DNA from: Accumulibacter sp.
GTDB taxonomy: Bacteria > Pseudomonadota > Gammaproteobacteria > Burkholderiales > Rhodocyclaceae
Direction: 5' to 3'
DNA length: 64,000 bases
Assembly: GCF_036625195.1 (NCBI RefSeq)
Contig: NZ_JAZKUG010000001.1
Span: 310,001 to 374,000 of the forward strand
Position numbers and translations under genes: made by a program. Each line of letters begins with the position of its first letter. The first letter of the stretch is position 1. This document shows, one piece after another, positions 43,974-53,348 of the stretch. The notes below the pieces were generated by a model that saw only the letters and a program-made list of their open reading frames with translations, was not told the DNA's origin and ran no database searches.

Positions 43974-45170
43974 GTGAATCCCCACCTCAGCAGACTGCAG
44001 CCCTACCCTTTCGAGAAACTGCGCCAGCTTCTCGCCGGCATCACACCACCGGCGCATCTGCGCGAGATCAGGCTGTCGATCGGCGAACCGCAACACCCGA
44101 CGCCGGCTTTCATCCGTGACGCCTTGACCGCCGCGCTTGGCGGGCTGGCGAATTATCCTACCACGCTCGGCAGCAGCGACCTGCGCTGCAGCATCGCCGC
44201 CTGGCTCGAGCGTCGCTACGGGCTCGCCGGCATCGATCCGGAAAGCGGCGTCATCCCGGTGAACGGCTCGCGCGAAGCCCTGTTCGCGTTTGCCCAGACG
44301 GTTGTCGACCCATCCCGCGGCTACACGCCGCTGGTGGTCAGCCCGAACCCCTTCTACCAGATCTATGAGGGCGCCGCGATCCTCGCCGGCGCCGAACCGC
44401 GCTTCCTCGACACCCTGCCCGAGGACGACTTCGCTTTCGACTTCACCGCCCTGAGTGACGCCGAATGGCAGCGCGTGCAACTCTTCTTCGTCTGCTCGCC
44501 GGGCAACCCCACCGGCAAGGTGCTGACGCTCGACGACTGGCGTCGCCTGTTCGCCCTCGCCGACCGGCACGGCTTCGTCATCGCCGCCGACGAGTGCTAC
44601 TCGGAGATCTACCCGGACGAAGCGGCGCCACCGCTCGGCTGCCTGCAGGCGGCGCAGCTGCTCGGCCGCAGCTGCGAGCGGCTGGTGATGTTCTCGAGCC
44701 TGTCGAAGCGGTCGAACGTCCCCGGCATGCGCTCGGGTTTCGTCGCCGGCGACCCGGCGATCCTGCGGTCCTTCCTCCTCTACCGCACCTATCACGGCAG
44801 CGCGATGAATCCGGCGATCCAGGCGGCGAGCGTCGCTGCCTGGAACGACGAGGAGCACGTGCGCGGGAACCGCCGCCAGTACGGCGCCAAGTTCGCCGCG
44901 GTGACGCCGCTGCTGGCCGAGGTCCTGCCGGGCACGACGCCGCCCGACGCCGCTTTCTATCTCTGGGTGCGAACCCACGGCAGCGACACCGACTTCGCCC
45001 GCCAGCTCTACGCCGACTATAATGTGCTGCTGCTGCCGGGCAGCTACCTGGCACGCACGGTCCAGGGCAGCAACCCTGGTGCAGGCTTCGTCCGCATCGC
45101 ACTGGTTGCGCCGCTCGCCGATTGCATCGAGGCAGCCGAACGCATCCGCTCGTTCATTTCAGGATCATAG
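43974..45170 (+). CDS. dapC: Succinyldiaminopimelate transaminase
   Basis: 398 residues, fold-type I aminotransferase. N-terminal REIRLSIGEPQHPTP matches DapC proteins; FFVCSPGNPTGKVLTLDDW and ADECYSEIY are class I signatures; the PLP lysine is in FSSLSKRSNVPGMRSGF. It transfers the amino group from glutamate to N-succinyl-2-amino-6-oxopimelate in lysine and cell-wall diaminopimelate synthesis. The start is a GTG at 43974; an upstream frame in the same phase is antisense noise. dapD and dapE follow downstream, confirming the pathway. The gap to dapD is 19 bases. Confidence 0.93.
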   Translation: MNPHLSRLQPYPFEKLRQLLAGITPPAHLREIRLSIGEPQHPTPAFIRDALTAALGGLANYPTTLGSSDLRCSIAAWLERRYGLAGIDPESGVIPVNGSREALFAFAQTVVDPSRGYTPLVVSPNPFYQIYEGAAILAGAEPRFLDTLPEDDFAFDFTALSDAEWQRVQLFFVCSPGNPTGKVLTLDDWRRLFALADRHGFVIAADECYSEIYPDEAAPPLGCLQAAQLLGRSCERLVMFSSLSKRSNVPGMRSGFVAGDPAILRSFLLYRTYHGSAMNPAIQAASVAAWNDEEHVRGNRRQYGAKFAAVTPLLAEVLPGTTPPDAAFYLWVRTHGSDTDFARQLYADYNVLLLPGSYLARTVQGSNPGAGFVRIALVAPLADCIEAAERIRSFISGS

Positions 45171-45189
45171 GAAAGTCAGGAAGGCAGAC

Positions 45190-46011
<822 letters not shown>

Positions 46012-46046
46012 ACCAATCCCGGAAGCCCCCAGGCAAGGGCTGGCAG

Positions 46047-47228
46047 ATGATCCTCGACAAACTCTTCAGCGCGATGGCCGACCGTCAGGCTTCGGACATC
46101 TTCATCTGTGCCGGCGCGCCGATCCACATCAAGATCCAGGGCACGACCGTCCCGATCAACCAGCAGATCATGGAACCGGCGATGATCGACAAGATCGCCG
46201 CCGAACTCCTCAATCCGGAGCAGGTCGAGCGCTTCGAGAAGACCAAGGAGATGAACCTCTCCTTCGGCGTCGCCAAGCTCGGCAACTTCCGCATCAATCT
46301 GTTCCGGCAGCGCAATTCCATCTCGATCGTCATCCGCTACGTGATGGGCAACATCCCGACGCTGGAATCGCTGCTGCTGCCGCCGGTGCTCGCCGATCTG
46401 GTGATGGAGCGGCGCGGCCTGATCCTGATCGTCGGCTCGACCGGCTCGGGGAAGTCCACCACCCTGGCGTCGATGCTCGATTACCGGAACAGCAACTGCA
46501 CCGGGCATATCCTGACCATCGAGGATCCGATCGAATACCTCTTCCGGCACAAGAAGTCGATCGTCAACCAGCGCGAGATCGGCATGGATACCCTGGGCTG
46601 GGAAAACGCGCTGAAGAACGCGATGCGACAGGCGCCCGACTGCATCCTGATCGGCGAGATCCGGGACCGGGAAACCATGCAGGCAGCGATCGCCTACGCC
46701 CAGACGGGCCACCTCTGCCTCGGCACGCTGCACGCCAACAACAGCTACCATGCGCTCAACCGGGTGATCAATTTCTTCCCGATCGACACCCGCTCGACGC
46801 TCTACATGGACCTCTCGGTCACCCTGAAGGCGATCGTCTCGCAACGACTGGTGAAGAAGAAGGATGGCATGCTGATCCCTGCCGTCGAGGTCCTGCTCAA
46901 CAGCTACCATGTCCAGGAGCTGATCGAGGCCGGCGACATCACGGCGCTCAAGGATGCGATGGAGCAGAGCCTCGCACCCGGTTCGCGAACCTTCGAGCAG
47001 GACCTGTTCCGGCTCTATCGCTCGGAGCTGATCACGCTGCAGGAGGCGCTGCAGAACGCGGACTCGCCGACCAACCTCTCCTGGCTGATCAACAACCACG
47101 AGTCCGCCGGCAACCTCGCGATGGACGAGAAGCCCCGCGAACCCAGCTTCGATCCTTCGCTGACCAACCCCGGCAGCCCGTCGTACAAGGAGTTCTCCCT
47201 CAGCCTTGACGACGCCGACGGCGGCTGA
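46047..47228 (+). CDS. pilU: Type IV pilus retraction ATPase PilU
   Basis: 393 residues, secretion ATPase of the PilT/PilU family. Motifs: Walker A GSTGSGKSTTLASML (~133-147), Asp box ILTIEDPIEYLF, Walker B DCILIGEIRDRETM, and His box GHLCLGTLHANNSYHAL. The extended C-terminal ~40 residues beyond the PilT length, ending in an acidic Ser-rich tail, and the location inside a dap operon favour PilU over PilT. PilU aids PilT in pulling back type IV pili during twitching motility and DNA uptake. No other pilus gene is in the window. Confidence 0.9.
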   Translation: MILDKLFSAMADRQASDIFICAGAPIHIKIQGTTVPINQQIMEPAMIDKIAAELLNPEQVERFEKTKEMNLSFGVAKLGNFRINLFRQRNSISIVIRYVMGNIPTLESLLLPPVLADLVMERRGLILIVGSTGSGKSTTLASMLDYRNSNCTGHILTIEDPIEYLFRHKKSIVNQREIGMDTLGWENALKNAMRQAPDCILIGEIRDRETMQAAIAYAQTGHLCLGTLHANNSYHALNRVINFFPIDTRSTLYMDLSVTLKAIVSQRLVKKKDGMLIPAVEVLLNSYHVQELIEAGDITALKDAMEQSLAPGSRTFEQDLFRLYRSELITLQEALQNADSPTNLSWLINNHESAGNLAMDEKPREPSFDPSLTNPGSPSYKEFSLSLDDADGG

Positions 47229-47231
47229 GAG

Positions 47232-48425
47232 ATGGATTCCTCGACCGACGCTGCGGCCGGGGCGACGACGGCGCCCGTCGCCACGGGCGACGATGCGACC
47301 GTGGCCCTCGCCACACAGTTGATCCGCCGCCGATCGGTCACCCCCGATGACGCCGGTTGCCTCGATCTGATCGCCGACCGCCTGGGCCCGGCGGGCTTTC
47401 GCTGCGAGTTCATCCGCCGTGGTGCGGTGAGCAACCTCTGGGCACGCCGTGGCGAGGGCAAGCCGCTGCTCTGCTTCGCCGGCCACACCGACGTCGTCCC
47501 CAGTGGTCCGCTGGCGGAGTGGCACAGCGACCCCTTCCAGCCGACGCAGCGCGACGGTCTGCTCCATGGCCGTGGCGCCGCCGACATGAAGGGCTCGCTC
47601 GCCGCCTTCGTCACGGCGACGGAAGACTTCATCGCCACCCGGCCGGCGTACCGCGGCTCGCTCGCCTTCCTGCTCACTTCGGACGAGGAAGGCGACGCGG
47701 TCGACGGCACGGTCGCCGTCACCGAGGCCCTCGCCGGCCGCGGCGAACTGATCGACTACTGCGTCGTCGGCGAACCGACGGCCAGCGCCCGCCTCGGCGA
47801 CACGATCAAGAACGGCCGCCGGGGCTCGCTCTCGGGCCGACTGACGGTGCGCGGGGTGCAGGGGCACATCGCCTACCCGCATCTGGCGAAGAACCCGATC
47901 CACCTGCTGGCGCCGGCGCTGGCCACACTCGCCGGAATGGTCTGGGATGAAGGCAATGAGTTCTTCCCGCCGACGACGTGGCAGGTGTCCAACATCCACG
48001 GCGGCACCGGCGCCGGCAACGTCATCCCGGGCAGCGTCGTCGTCGATTTCAATTTCCGCTTTGCCACCGCCAGCGAGCCGGAGCAGTTGCAGCGCGCCCT
48101 CTGCACCGTCCTCGACGACGCGGGACTGAGCTACGAGATCAGCTGGACGCTCGGCGCCCGACCCTTCCTGACCGGTCGCGGCGAACTGATCGACGCGGCG
48201 CTGCAGGCCGTCCACGACGAGACGGGGCTCACCGCCGAGCTGTCGACCAGCGGCGGCACCTCCGACGGCCGCTTCATCGCCGCCATCTGTCCACAGGTGG
48301 TCGAGATCGGCCCGGTCAATGCCACCATCCACCAGGTCAATGAATGCGTCGAGGTCGCTTCGCTGCCCCGGCTGGCCGCCATCTACCGCCGCATCCTCGA
48401 GCGGCTGCTGCCCGCCGATGACTGA
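47232..48425 (+). CDS. dapE: Succinyl-diaminopimelate desuccinylase
   Basis: 397 residues of the M20 metallopeptidase family. Metal and catalytic motifs: FAGHTDVVPSGPL (His/Asp), GRGAADMKGSLAAFV, LTSDEEGDAVDG (catalytic Glu), and the C-terminal STSGGTSDGRFIA with the last His in NATIHQVNE. It releases succinate to give LL-diaminopimelate. The N-terminus is about 20 residues longer than usual and Ala/Thr-rich; a later start is possible but none has a better ribosome site. It starts 3 bases after pilU and overlaps prmB by 8 bases. Confidence 0.95.
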   Translation: MDSSTDAAAGATTAPVATGDDATVALATQLIRRRSVTPDDAGCLDLIADRLGPAGFRCEFIRRGAVSNLWARRGEGKPLLCFAGHTDVVPSGPLAEWHSDPFQPTQRDGLLHGRGAADMKGSLAAFVTATEDFIATRPAYRGSLAFLLTSDEEGDAVDGTVAVTEALAGRGELIDYCVVGEPTASARLGDTIKNGRRGSLSGRLTVRGVQGHIAYPHLAKNPIHLLAPALATLAGMVWDEGNEFFPPTTWQVSNIHGGTGAGNVIPGSVVVDFNFRFATASEPEQLQRALCTVLDDAGLSYEISWTLGARPFLTGRGELIDAALQAVHDETGLTAELSTSGGTSDGRFIAAICPQVVEIGPVNATIHQVNECVEVASLPRLAAIYRRILERLLPADD

Positions 48426-49311
48426 GCACCCGAGCGACGAACTGTTCACGCTGCGCGACCTGCTGCGCTTCGCCGTCAGCCGCTTCAGCGAGGCGAAGCT
48501 GTACTTCGGCCACGGGTCGGACAACGCCTGGGACGAAGCCGCCTACCTGCTGCTGCATCACCTGCACCTGCCACTCGACCGGCTGGAACCGTTCCTCGAC
48601 GCACGGCTGACCCGCGAGGAGCGGGGCAGCGCGCTGCGCCTGATCGACCGTCGCGTCAACGAACGACTGCCGGCCGCCTACCTGAGCAACGAAGCGTGGC
48701 TTGGCGCGCATCGTTTCTACGTGGACGAGCGGGTGATCGTGCCGCGTTCGTTCATTGCCGAACTGCTGCACGAACGGCTGGCGCCGTGGATCGATGAGCC
48801 GGACGCGATCGGCAGCGTCCTCGACCTATGCACCGGCTCGGGCTGCCTGGCGATCCTTGCCGCGCACGCCTTTCCCACCGCCCGCGTCGATGCCGTCGAC
48901 CTGTCTGCCGACGCGCTCGCCATCGCCCGCCGCAACGTCGCCGACTACGACCTGGGCGAGCGCATCCGCCTGCTGCAGGGCGACCTCTTCAGCGGCCTCG
49001 GCGGCCACCGCTACGACCTGATCATCGCCAATCCGCCCTACGTCGGGGCGGCAGCGATGGCCAGCCTGCCGGCCGAGTACCGGTACGAACCGGAGCTGGC
49101 ACTCGCCAGCGGCGAGGACGGGCTCGACCTGACGCGCGCCATCCTCGGCGGCGCGCAACGGCACCTGCAGCCCGCTGGCCTGCTGGTGGTCGAGATCGGA
49201 CACAACCGCGACGCGCTCGAAGCCGCTTTCCCGGAGACGCCCTTCACCTGGCTCGACACCAGCGCCGGCGACCAGTACGTCTTCCTGCTGCACCGCGACG
49301 AGCTGCCGTGA
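48418..49311 (+). CDS. prmB: 50S ribosomal protein L3 N5-glutamine methyltransferase
   Basis: 297 residues. Class I methyltransferase with the cofactor motif VLDLCTGSGCLAILAA (~139-154) and the catalytic LIIANPPYVG (~201-210), where NPPY contacts the glutamine amide. The N-terminal helical part with RFAVSRFSEAKLYFGHG is diagnostic of PrmB against PrmC. It methylates a Gln of ribosomal protein L3. Its ATG overlaps dapE's end by 8 bases and its stop overlaps the tesA GTG by 4 bases. Confidence 0.94.
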   Translation: MTEHPSDELFTLRDLLRFAVSRFSEAKLYFGHGSDNAWDEAAYLLLHHLHLPLDRLEPFLDARLTREERGSALRLIDRRVNERLPAAYLSNEAWLGAHRFYVDERVIVPRSFIAELLHERLAPWIDEPDAIGSVLDLCTGSGCLAILAAHAFPTARVDAVDLSADALAIARRNVADYDLGERIRLLQGDLFSGLGGHRYDLIIANPPYVGAAAMASLPAEYRYEPELALASGEDGLDLTRAILGGAQRHLQPAGLLVVEIGHNRDALEAAFPETPFTWLDTSAGDQYVFLLHRDELP

Positions 49312-49970
49312 ACGCCGGCACCGGTGGCCAGCGCGCCGTCACCCTTCGCCACCTGCTCCTGCTGCTGGCGCTCGCCTGCCTTGCCGGCTGCGGAAAACCG
49401 GCGCGGCTGGCCACCCTGCCGGCCGGCACGCCGGTCCTCGCCTTCGGTGACAGCATCACCCAGGGCACCGGCGCCGCGCCGGGCGAGGACTGGCCGAGCC
49501 ACCTGGCGGCGAGCAGCGGCTGGCGCGTGCACAATGCGGGCGTTGCCGGCGATACCGCGGCGACGGCTCGCGAGCGGATCGGCGACACCCTGCAGGCGAC
49601 ACAAGCGCGGCTGGTGATCGTCGAACTCGGCGGCAACGACTTTCTCCGCCGCCGGCCGGAAGCCGAGGTCAAGGAGGATCTGCGGGCGATCATCCGCGCC
49701 AGCCGGCAGGCGGGTGCCGAGGTCGTGCTGCTGGCCGTGCCGCGGCTGTCGCTGCTCGGCGCCGTCACCGGCCAGTTGCCCGACGCGAAGATCTATGCCG
49801 AACTGGCGAGCGAGGAGAAAGTGCCGCTGTTGCCGGGAATCATTGCCGGCATCCTCTCCGAGCCGCAGCTCAAGGCCGACCCGATCCACCCGAATGCCGC
49901 CGGCTACCGCCGTCTGGCGAGCGAAGTCACCGCCCAGCTGCGCCACATCGGCCTCCTGGGCCAGCCCTGA
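49308..49970 (+). CDS. tesA: Arylesterase / acyl-CoA thioesterase I-like GDSL hydrolase, predicted lipoprotein
   Basis: 220 residues, SGNH/GDSL family. Block I is AFGDSITQGTG (nucleophile Ser), block II has VAGDTAATARERI (Gly), block III is VELGGNDFLRR (Asn), and block V is DPIHPNAAGY (Asp/His). The signal region ends in ALACLAGC, a lipobox, so the enzyme is probably anchored to the membrane rather than free in the periplasm as E. coli TesA. It hydrolyses acyl or aryl esters. The GTG at 49308 overlaps the prmB stop (GTGA). Confidence 0.9.
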   Translation: MNAGTGGQRAVTLRHLLLLLALACLAGCGKPARLATLPAGTPVLAFGDSITQGTGAAPGEDWPSHLAASSGWRVHNAGVAGDTAATARERIGDTLQATQARLVIVELGGNDFLRRRPEAEVKEDLRAIIRASRQAGAEVVLLAVPRLSLLGAVTGQLPDAKIYAELASEEKVPLLPGIIAGILSEPQLKADPIHPNAAGYRRLASEVTAQLRHIGLLGQP

Positions 49971-50057
49971 ACCGGCGCCCAGGCGGATCGCTGGCGCAGC
50001 CCGAAACCAGTCGCGGCAGCCGATGCGGCCGCGCCACCACCAGGAAACGCCACAGCG

Positions 50058-52700
50058 ATGAACGCAACTGAAGCGCCGAGAATCCGTCGTCAGGATTACA
50101 CCCCCCCCCCCTTTCTCGTCGACCTCGTCGAGCTCGAGATCGACTTCCGCGACGGCGAGGTGCTCGTCGACAGCCGGCTGCACCTGCGGCGCAACCCGGC
50201 GGTTGCCGCCACCGGGCCGTTGCAACTCGACGGCCACGGTCTGCAGACGATCTCGCTGACCCTCGACGGCCGAGCGCTCGGCGCGGCCGACTACCAGTGC
50301 AGCGACACGACGCTGACCATCGCCGAGCCGCCGGATGCACTGGTCCTCGCTACGCGGGTGCGCATCGACGCCGACCACAACGGCAGCCTGTCCGGACTTT
50401 ACCGGTCGGCCAACGGCTACTGCACGCAGTGCGAAGCACAGGGCTTCCGCCGCATCACCTGGTTCCCCGACCGGCCGGACATCATGTCGACCTACGTCGT
50501 CACCCTGCGTGCCGAACGTTCCAGCCTGCCGGTGCTGCTGGCCAACGGCAACCCGGTCGGCAGCGGCGACGAGGGGCCGGATCGCCATTGGGCACGCTGG
50601 CACGATCCCTTCCCGAAACCCTGCTACCTCTTCGCGCTCGTCGCCGCCCGCCTCGACGTCCTGCGCGACCGCTTCAGCACGGCCAGCGGCCGCCTGGTCG
50701 AACTCGCCGTCTTTGTCGAACCGGGCAAGCTCGACCAGTGCGCGCACGCCATGGACGCCCTGAAGCGCTCGATGCGCTGGGACGAGGAAGTCTTCGGCCT
50801 CGAGTGCGACCTCGACCACTACATGATCGTCGCCGTCGGCGACTTCAACATGGGCGCGATGGAGAACAAGGGACTGAACATCTTCAACACCAAGTACGTC
50901 CTGGCGCGCACCGACACCGCCACTGACGGCGATTACCAGAACATCGACCGCGTCGTCGCGCACGAGTACTTTCACAACTGGACCGGCAACCGGGTCACCT
51001 GCCGCGACTGGTTCCAACTCTCGCTCAAGGAAGGACTGACCGTCTTCCGCGACCAGGAATTCGGCGCCGACATGCACAGTCGGGCGGTGACGCGGATTCG
51101 CGACGTACGCGCCCTGCGCGCGACCCAGTTCCCCGAGGATGCCGGTCCGATGGCGCATCCGGTACGCCCCGATTCCTACATCGAGATCAACAACTTCTAC
51201 ACCAGCACCGTGTACGAGAAGGGCGCCGAGGTGGTGCGCATGATCAGGACCCTGATCGGTCGCGATGCCTTCCGCCGCGGCATGGATCTCTATTTCCGCC
51301 GCCACGACGGGCAGGCGGTCACCTGCGACGATTTCGTCGCCGCCATGGCCGACGCGGCGGGCGTCGACCTGCGGCAGTTCATGCTCTGGTATGACCATGC
51401 CGGCACGCCACACCTGCGTGCCAGCGGCCAGCATGACGCGGTGAACCAGCGCTACCTGCTGCGATTGTCACAGTCGCGGCCCACCGCCAGCACGCCTGCA
51501 CCGCCCTTCCACATCCCGGTGGCGATCGGCCTCGTCGGTGCCGACGGCCGCGATCTGCCGCTGTACCTCGCCGGTGAGGGCGACGTGCCGGAGCGGGGGC
51601 AGACGACGCGCATCCTGTCGCTGACCGCCGGCGAGCAGCAGTTCGTCTTCGAAGGGGTGCCGGCGCCACCGGTACCATCGCTGCTGCGCGACTTTTCGGC
51701 GCCGGTGATCCTCGACCACGAATGGCTCGATGGCGAGCTGAGCTTCCTGCTGGCCCACGACAGCGATCCCTTCAATCGCTGGGAAGCCGGGCAGCGCCTG
51801 GCGAGCCGCCTGATCCTCGGCGCCGCGGCCGACATCGCTGCCGGCCGCGCCCCGGACTGGCCGGCCGACTTCGCCGATGCCCTGCGGCAGGTCCTGCTGC
51901 ACGCCGGCAGCGACCCCGCTTTCGCGGCCGAGGTACTGACGCTGCCCGGCGAAGCCACGCTCGCCGAGGAAATGGCCGTCGTCGACCCGGACGCGCTGCA
52001 CACGGCGCGCAACGCACTCCGTCTGTTCCTCGCCGAGCGGCTGCAGGACAGCTTCCTGCATGGCTACGAGTCGCTGGCGGCGGCCGGCCCGTACCAGGCG
52101 ACGCCGGCAGCGGCCGGCCGGCGGGCACTGCGCAACCTCTGCCTCGGCTACCTCGGCGAACTGGCGACGGACGCCATGCAGACGCTGGCGATGCACCAGT
52201 TTGTGTCGGCGGACAACATGAGCGACCAGTTCGCCGCCCTCACCGTCCTCGCGCAGCACGACTGCGAGCAGCGCCGACAGGCGCTGGCGACGTTCCACGA
52301 ATGCTGGCGGGGCGAGGCGCTGGTGATCGACAAGTGGCTTGCGGTGCAGGCGTCGAGCCGGCTGCCGGAGACCCTGGCGGTCGTCGAAGAACTGCTCGCG
52401 CATCCCTCGTTCGATCTGCACAATCCGAACAAGGTCTATTCGCTGCTCAACAGCTTCGGCAACAACCACGTCCGCTTCCATGCCGCCGACGGCGCCGGCT
52501 ACCGCTTCCTGGCGCGGCAGATCGCCGACATCGACCGCTTCAACCCGCAAGTGGCGGCGCGCCTGACGCGGCGCTTCGACCGCTGGCGCCGCTTCGATGC
52601 ACAGCGACAGGCGTACGCCCGGTCGGCGCTGAGCGAACTGCAGGCAGGCAGCGACCTGTCGCCCGACGTGCGCGAAGTCGTTGGCCGAGCGCTGGCCTGA
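50058..52700 (+). CDS. pepN: Aminopeptidase N (M1 family)
   Basis: 880 residues, bacterial PepN. The exopeptidase motif is GAMENKGLN (~275-283) and the zinc site is VAHEYFHNWTGNRVT (HEXXH, ~304-318) with the third ligand Glu in LKEGLT. The C-terminal half is the helical-repeat domain with FNPQVAARLTRRFDRW near the end. It removes N-terminal residues from peptides in the cytoplasm. The coding sequence begins with an 11-base C run (50101-50111) that could slip. It is separated from tesA by 87 bases with no clear terminator. Confidence 0.95.
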   Translation: MNATEAPRIRRQDYTPPPFLVDLVELEIDFRDGEVLVDSRLHLRRNPAVAATGPLQLDGHGLQTISLTLDGRALGAADYQCSDTTLTIAEPPDALVLATRVRIDADHNGSLSGLYRSANGYCTQCEAQGFRRITWFPDRPDIMSTYVVTLRAERSSLPVLLANGNPVGSGDEGPDRHWARWHDPFPKPCYLFALVAARLDVLRDRFSTASGRLVELAVFVEPGKLDQCAHAMDALKRSMRWDEEVFGLECDLDHYMIVAVGDFNMGAMENKGLNIFNTKYVLARTDTATDGDYQNIDRVVAHEYFHNWTGNRVTCRDWFQLSLKEGLTVFRDQEFGADMHSRAVTRIRDVRALRATQFPEDAGPMAHPVRPDSYIEINNFYTSTVYEKGAEVVRMIRTLIGRDAFRRGMDLYFRRHDGQAVTCDDFVAAMADAAGVDLRQFMLWYDHAGTPHLRASGQHDAVNQRYLLRLSQSRPTASTPAPPFHIPVAIGLVGADGRDLPLYLAGEGDVPERGQTTRILSLTAGEQQFVFEGVPAPPVPSLLRDFSAPVILDHEWLDGELSFLLAHDSDPFNRWEAGQRLASRLILGAAADIAAGRAPDWPADFADALRQVLLHAGSDPAFAAEVLTLPGEATLAEEMAVVDPDALHTARNALRLFLAERLQDSFLHGYESLAAAGPYQATPAAAGRRALRNLCLGYLGELATDAMQTLAMHQFVSADNMSDQFAALTVLAQHDCEQRRQALATFHECWRGEALVIDKWLAVQASSRLPETLAVVEELLAHPSFDLHNPNKVYSLLNSFGNNHVRFHAADGAGYRFLARQIADIDRFNPQVAARLTRRFDRWRRFDAQRQAYARSALSELQAGSDLSPDVREVVGRALA
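50101..50111 (+). repeat. C11 homopolymer within the pepN 5' coding region
   Basis: Eleven consecutive C begin 43 bases after the pepN start, encoding the end of Thr and three Pro codons. A one-base slip would shift the frame after about 17 residues. Such tracts mediate phase variation in some bacteria and are also common sequencing-error spots. The frame given here is intact. Confidence 0.9.
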
Positions 52701-52768
52701 CTGCCGGCGACGAACCGCCCGGCAGCGGCCGCGACCTGCTGCAATGGGCTGGAAAGGGTGCCGCAGCC

Positions 52769-52797
52769 TTGCCGTTCACAGCGGCAGCGGATAGAAT
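52769..52797 (+). promoter_or_regulatory. Candidate sigma-70 promoter for rpsO-pnp
   Basis: TTGCCG at 52769-52774 (4 of 6 matches) and TAGAAT at 52792-52797 (5 of 6) are separated by 17 bases. A start about 7 bases later would give a leader of roughly 90 bases before rpsO. The location between pepN and rpsO fits the usual primary promoter of this operon. Confidence 0.6.
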
Positions 52798-52895
52798 CCG
52801 CGGTTCGCTTCGCCAAGCGATGCAGCACATTCATCAACCGGGCGTTGGCTCTATCAAACCGGGGCGGCGCCGATTCCAAGGAAAGAGAGTTTGAC

Positions 52896-53165
52896 ATGGC
52901 GATAAGTGTTGCGCAAAAGGCGCAGATCATGGGCGATTACCAGCGTGCGGCTGGCGACACGGGCTCCTCGGAAGTCCAGGTCGCCCTGCTGACCGCCCGC
53001 ATCAATGACCTCACCGGCCACTTCAAGGAACACAAGAAGGACAATCACTCGCGCCGCGGCCTGCTGCGCATGGTCAGCCGCCGCCGCAAGTTGCTGGACT
53101 ATCTCAAACGCACCAACGTTGACTCGTACCGCAACCTGATTCAGCGTCTCGGCCTGCGCAAGTAG
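52896..53165 (+). CDS. rpsO: 30S ribosomal protein S15
   Basis: 89 residues, exactly the usual length. Family signatures GSSEVQVALLTARINDLTGH and HSRRGLLRMVSRRRKLLDYL are intact, and the protein ends QRLGLRK. It binds the central domain of 16S rRNA early in small-subunit assembly and represses its own translation in E. coli. GGAAAGAGAG lies before the ATG at 52896. pnp follows, the conserved order. Confidence 0.98.
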   Translation: MAISVAQKAQIMGDYQRAAGDTGSSEVQVALLTARINDLTGHFKEHKKDNHSRRGLLRMVSRRRKLLDYLKRTNVDSYRNLIQRLGLRK

Positions 53166-53219
53166 GCCTGCCCACCGAACCGCACCGCGGTCGGCATGTG
53201 CAGGCAACCCCAAAGCCTT

Positions 53220-53250
53220 CAGCGGCCAGCCCCAGGTGGGCTGGCCGCTG
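53220..53250 (+). terminator. Strong hairpin between rpsO and pnp
   Basis: A perfect 13-base stem (53220-53232 with 53238-53250) closes a 5-base loop. It is G+C rich and is not followed by a T run, so it is better seen as an attenuating or RNA-processing hairpin than as a full terminator. The E. coli rpsO-pnp junction has a comparable terminator and RNase III site. Confidence 0.7.
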
Positions 53251-53297
53251 TTCGTGCTGCAGCAGCCTGGTTGGCCAATGGGCGCTTCGATTGAATT

Positions 53298-53320
53298 GCC
53301 CGCCGGCATCGTGGGCGGGC
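53298..53320 (+). promoter_or_regulatory. Second hairpin in the pnp leader
   Basis: A 7-base stem (53298-53304 with 53314-53320, GCCCGCC/GGCGGGC) lies about 28 bases before the pnp ATG. In E. coli the pnp leader folds into a hairpin cut by RNase III and then used for autocontrol by PNPase; this stem is in the right place for a similar role. That is inference. Confidence 0.45.
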
Positions 53321-53348
53321 TCGCGCCAGACTATCGAGAAAGGGAAAA

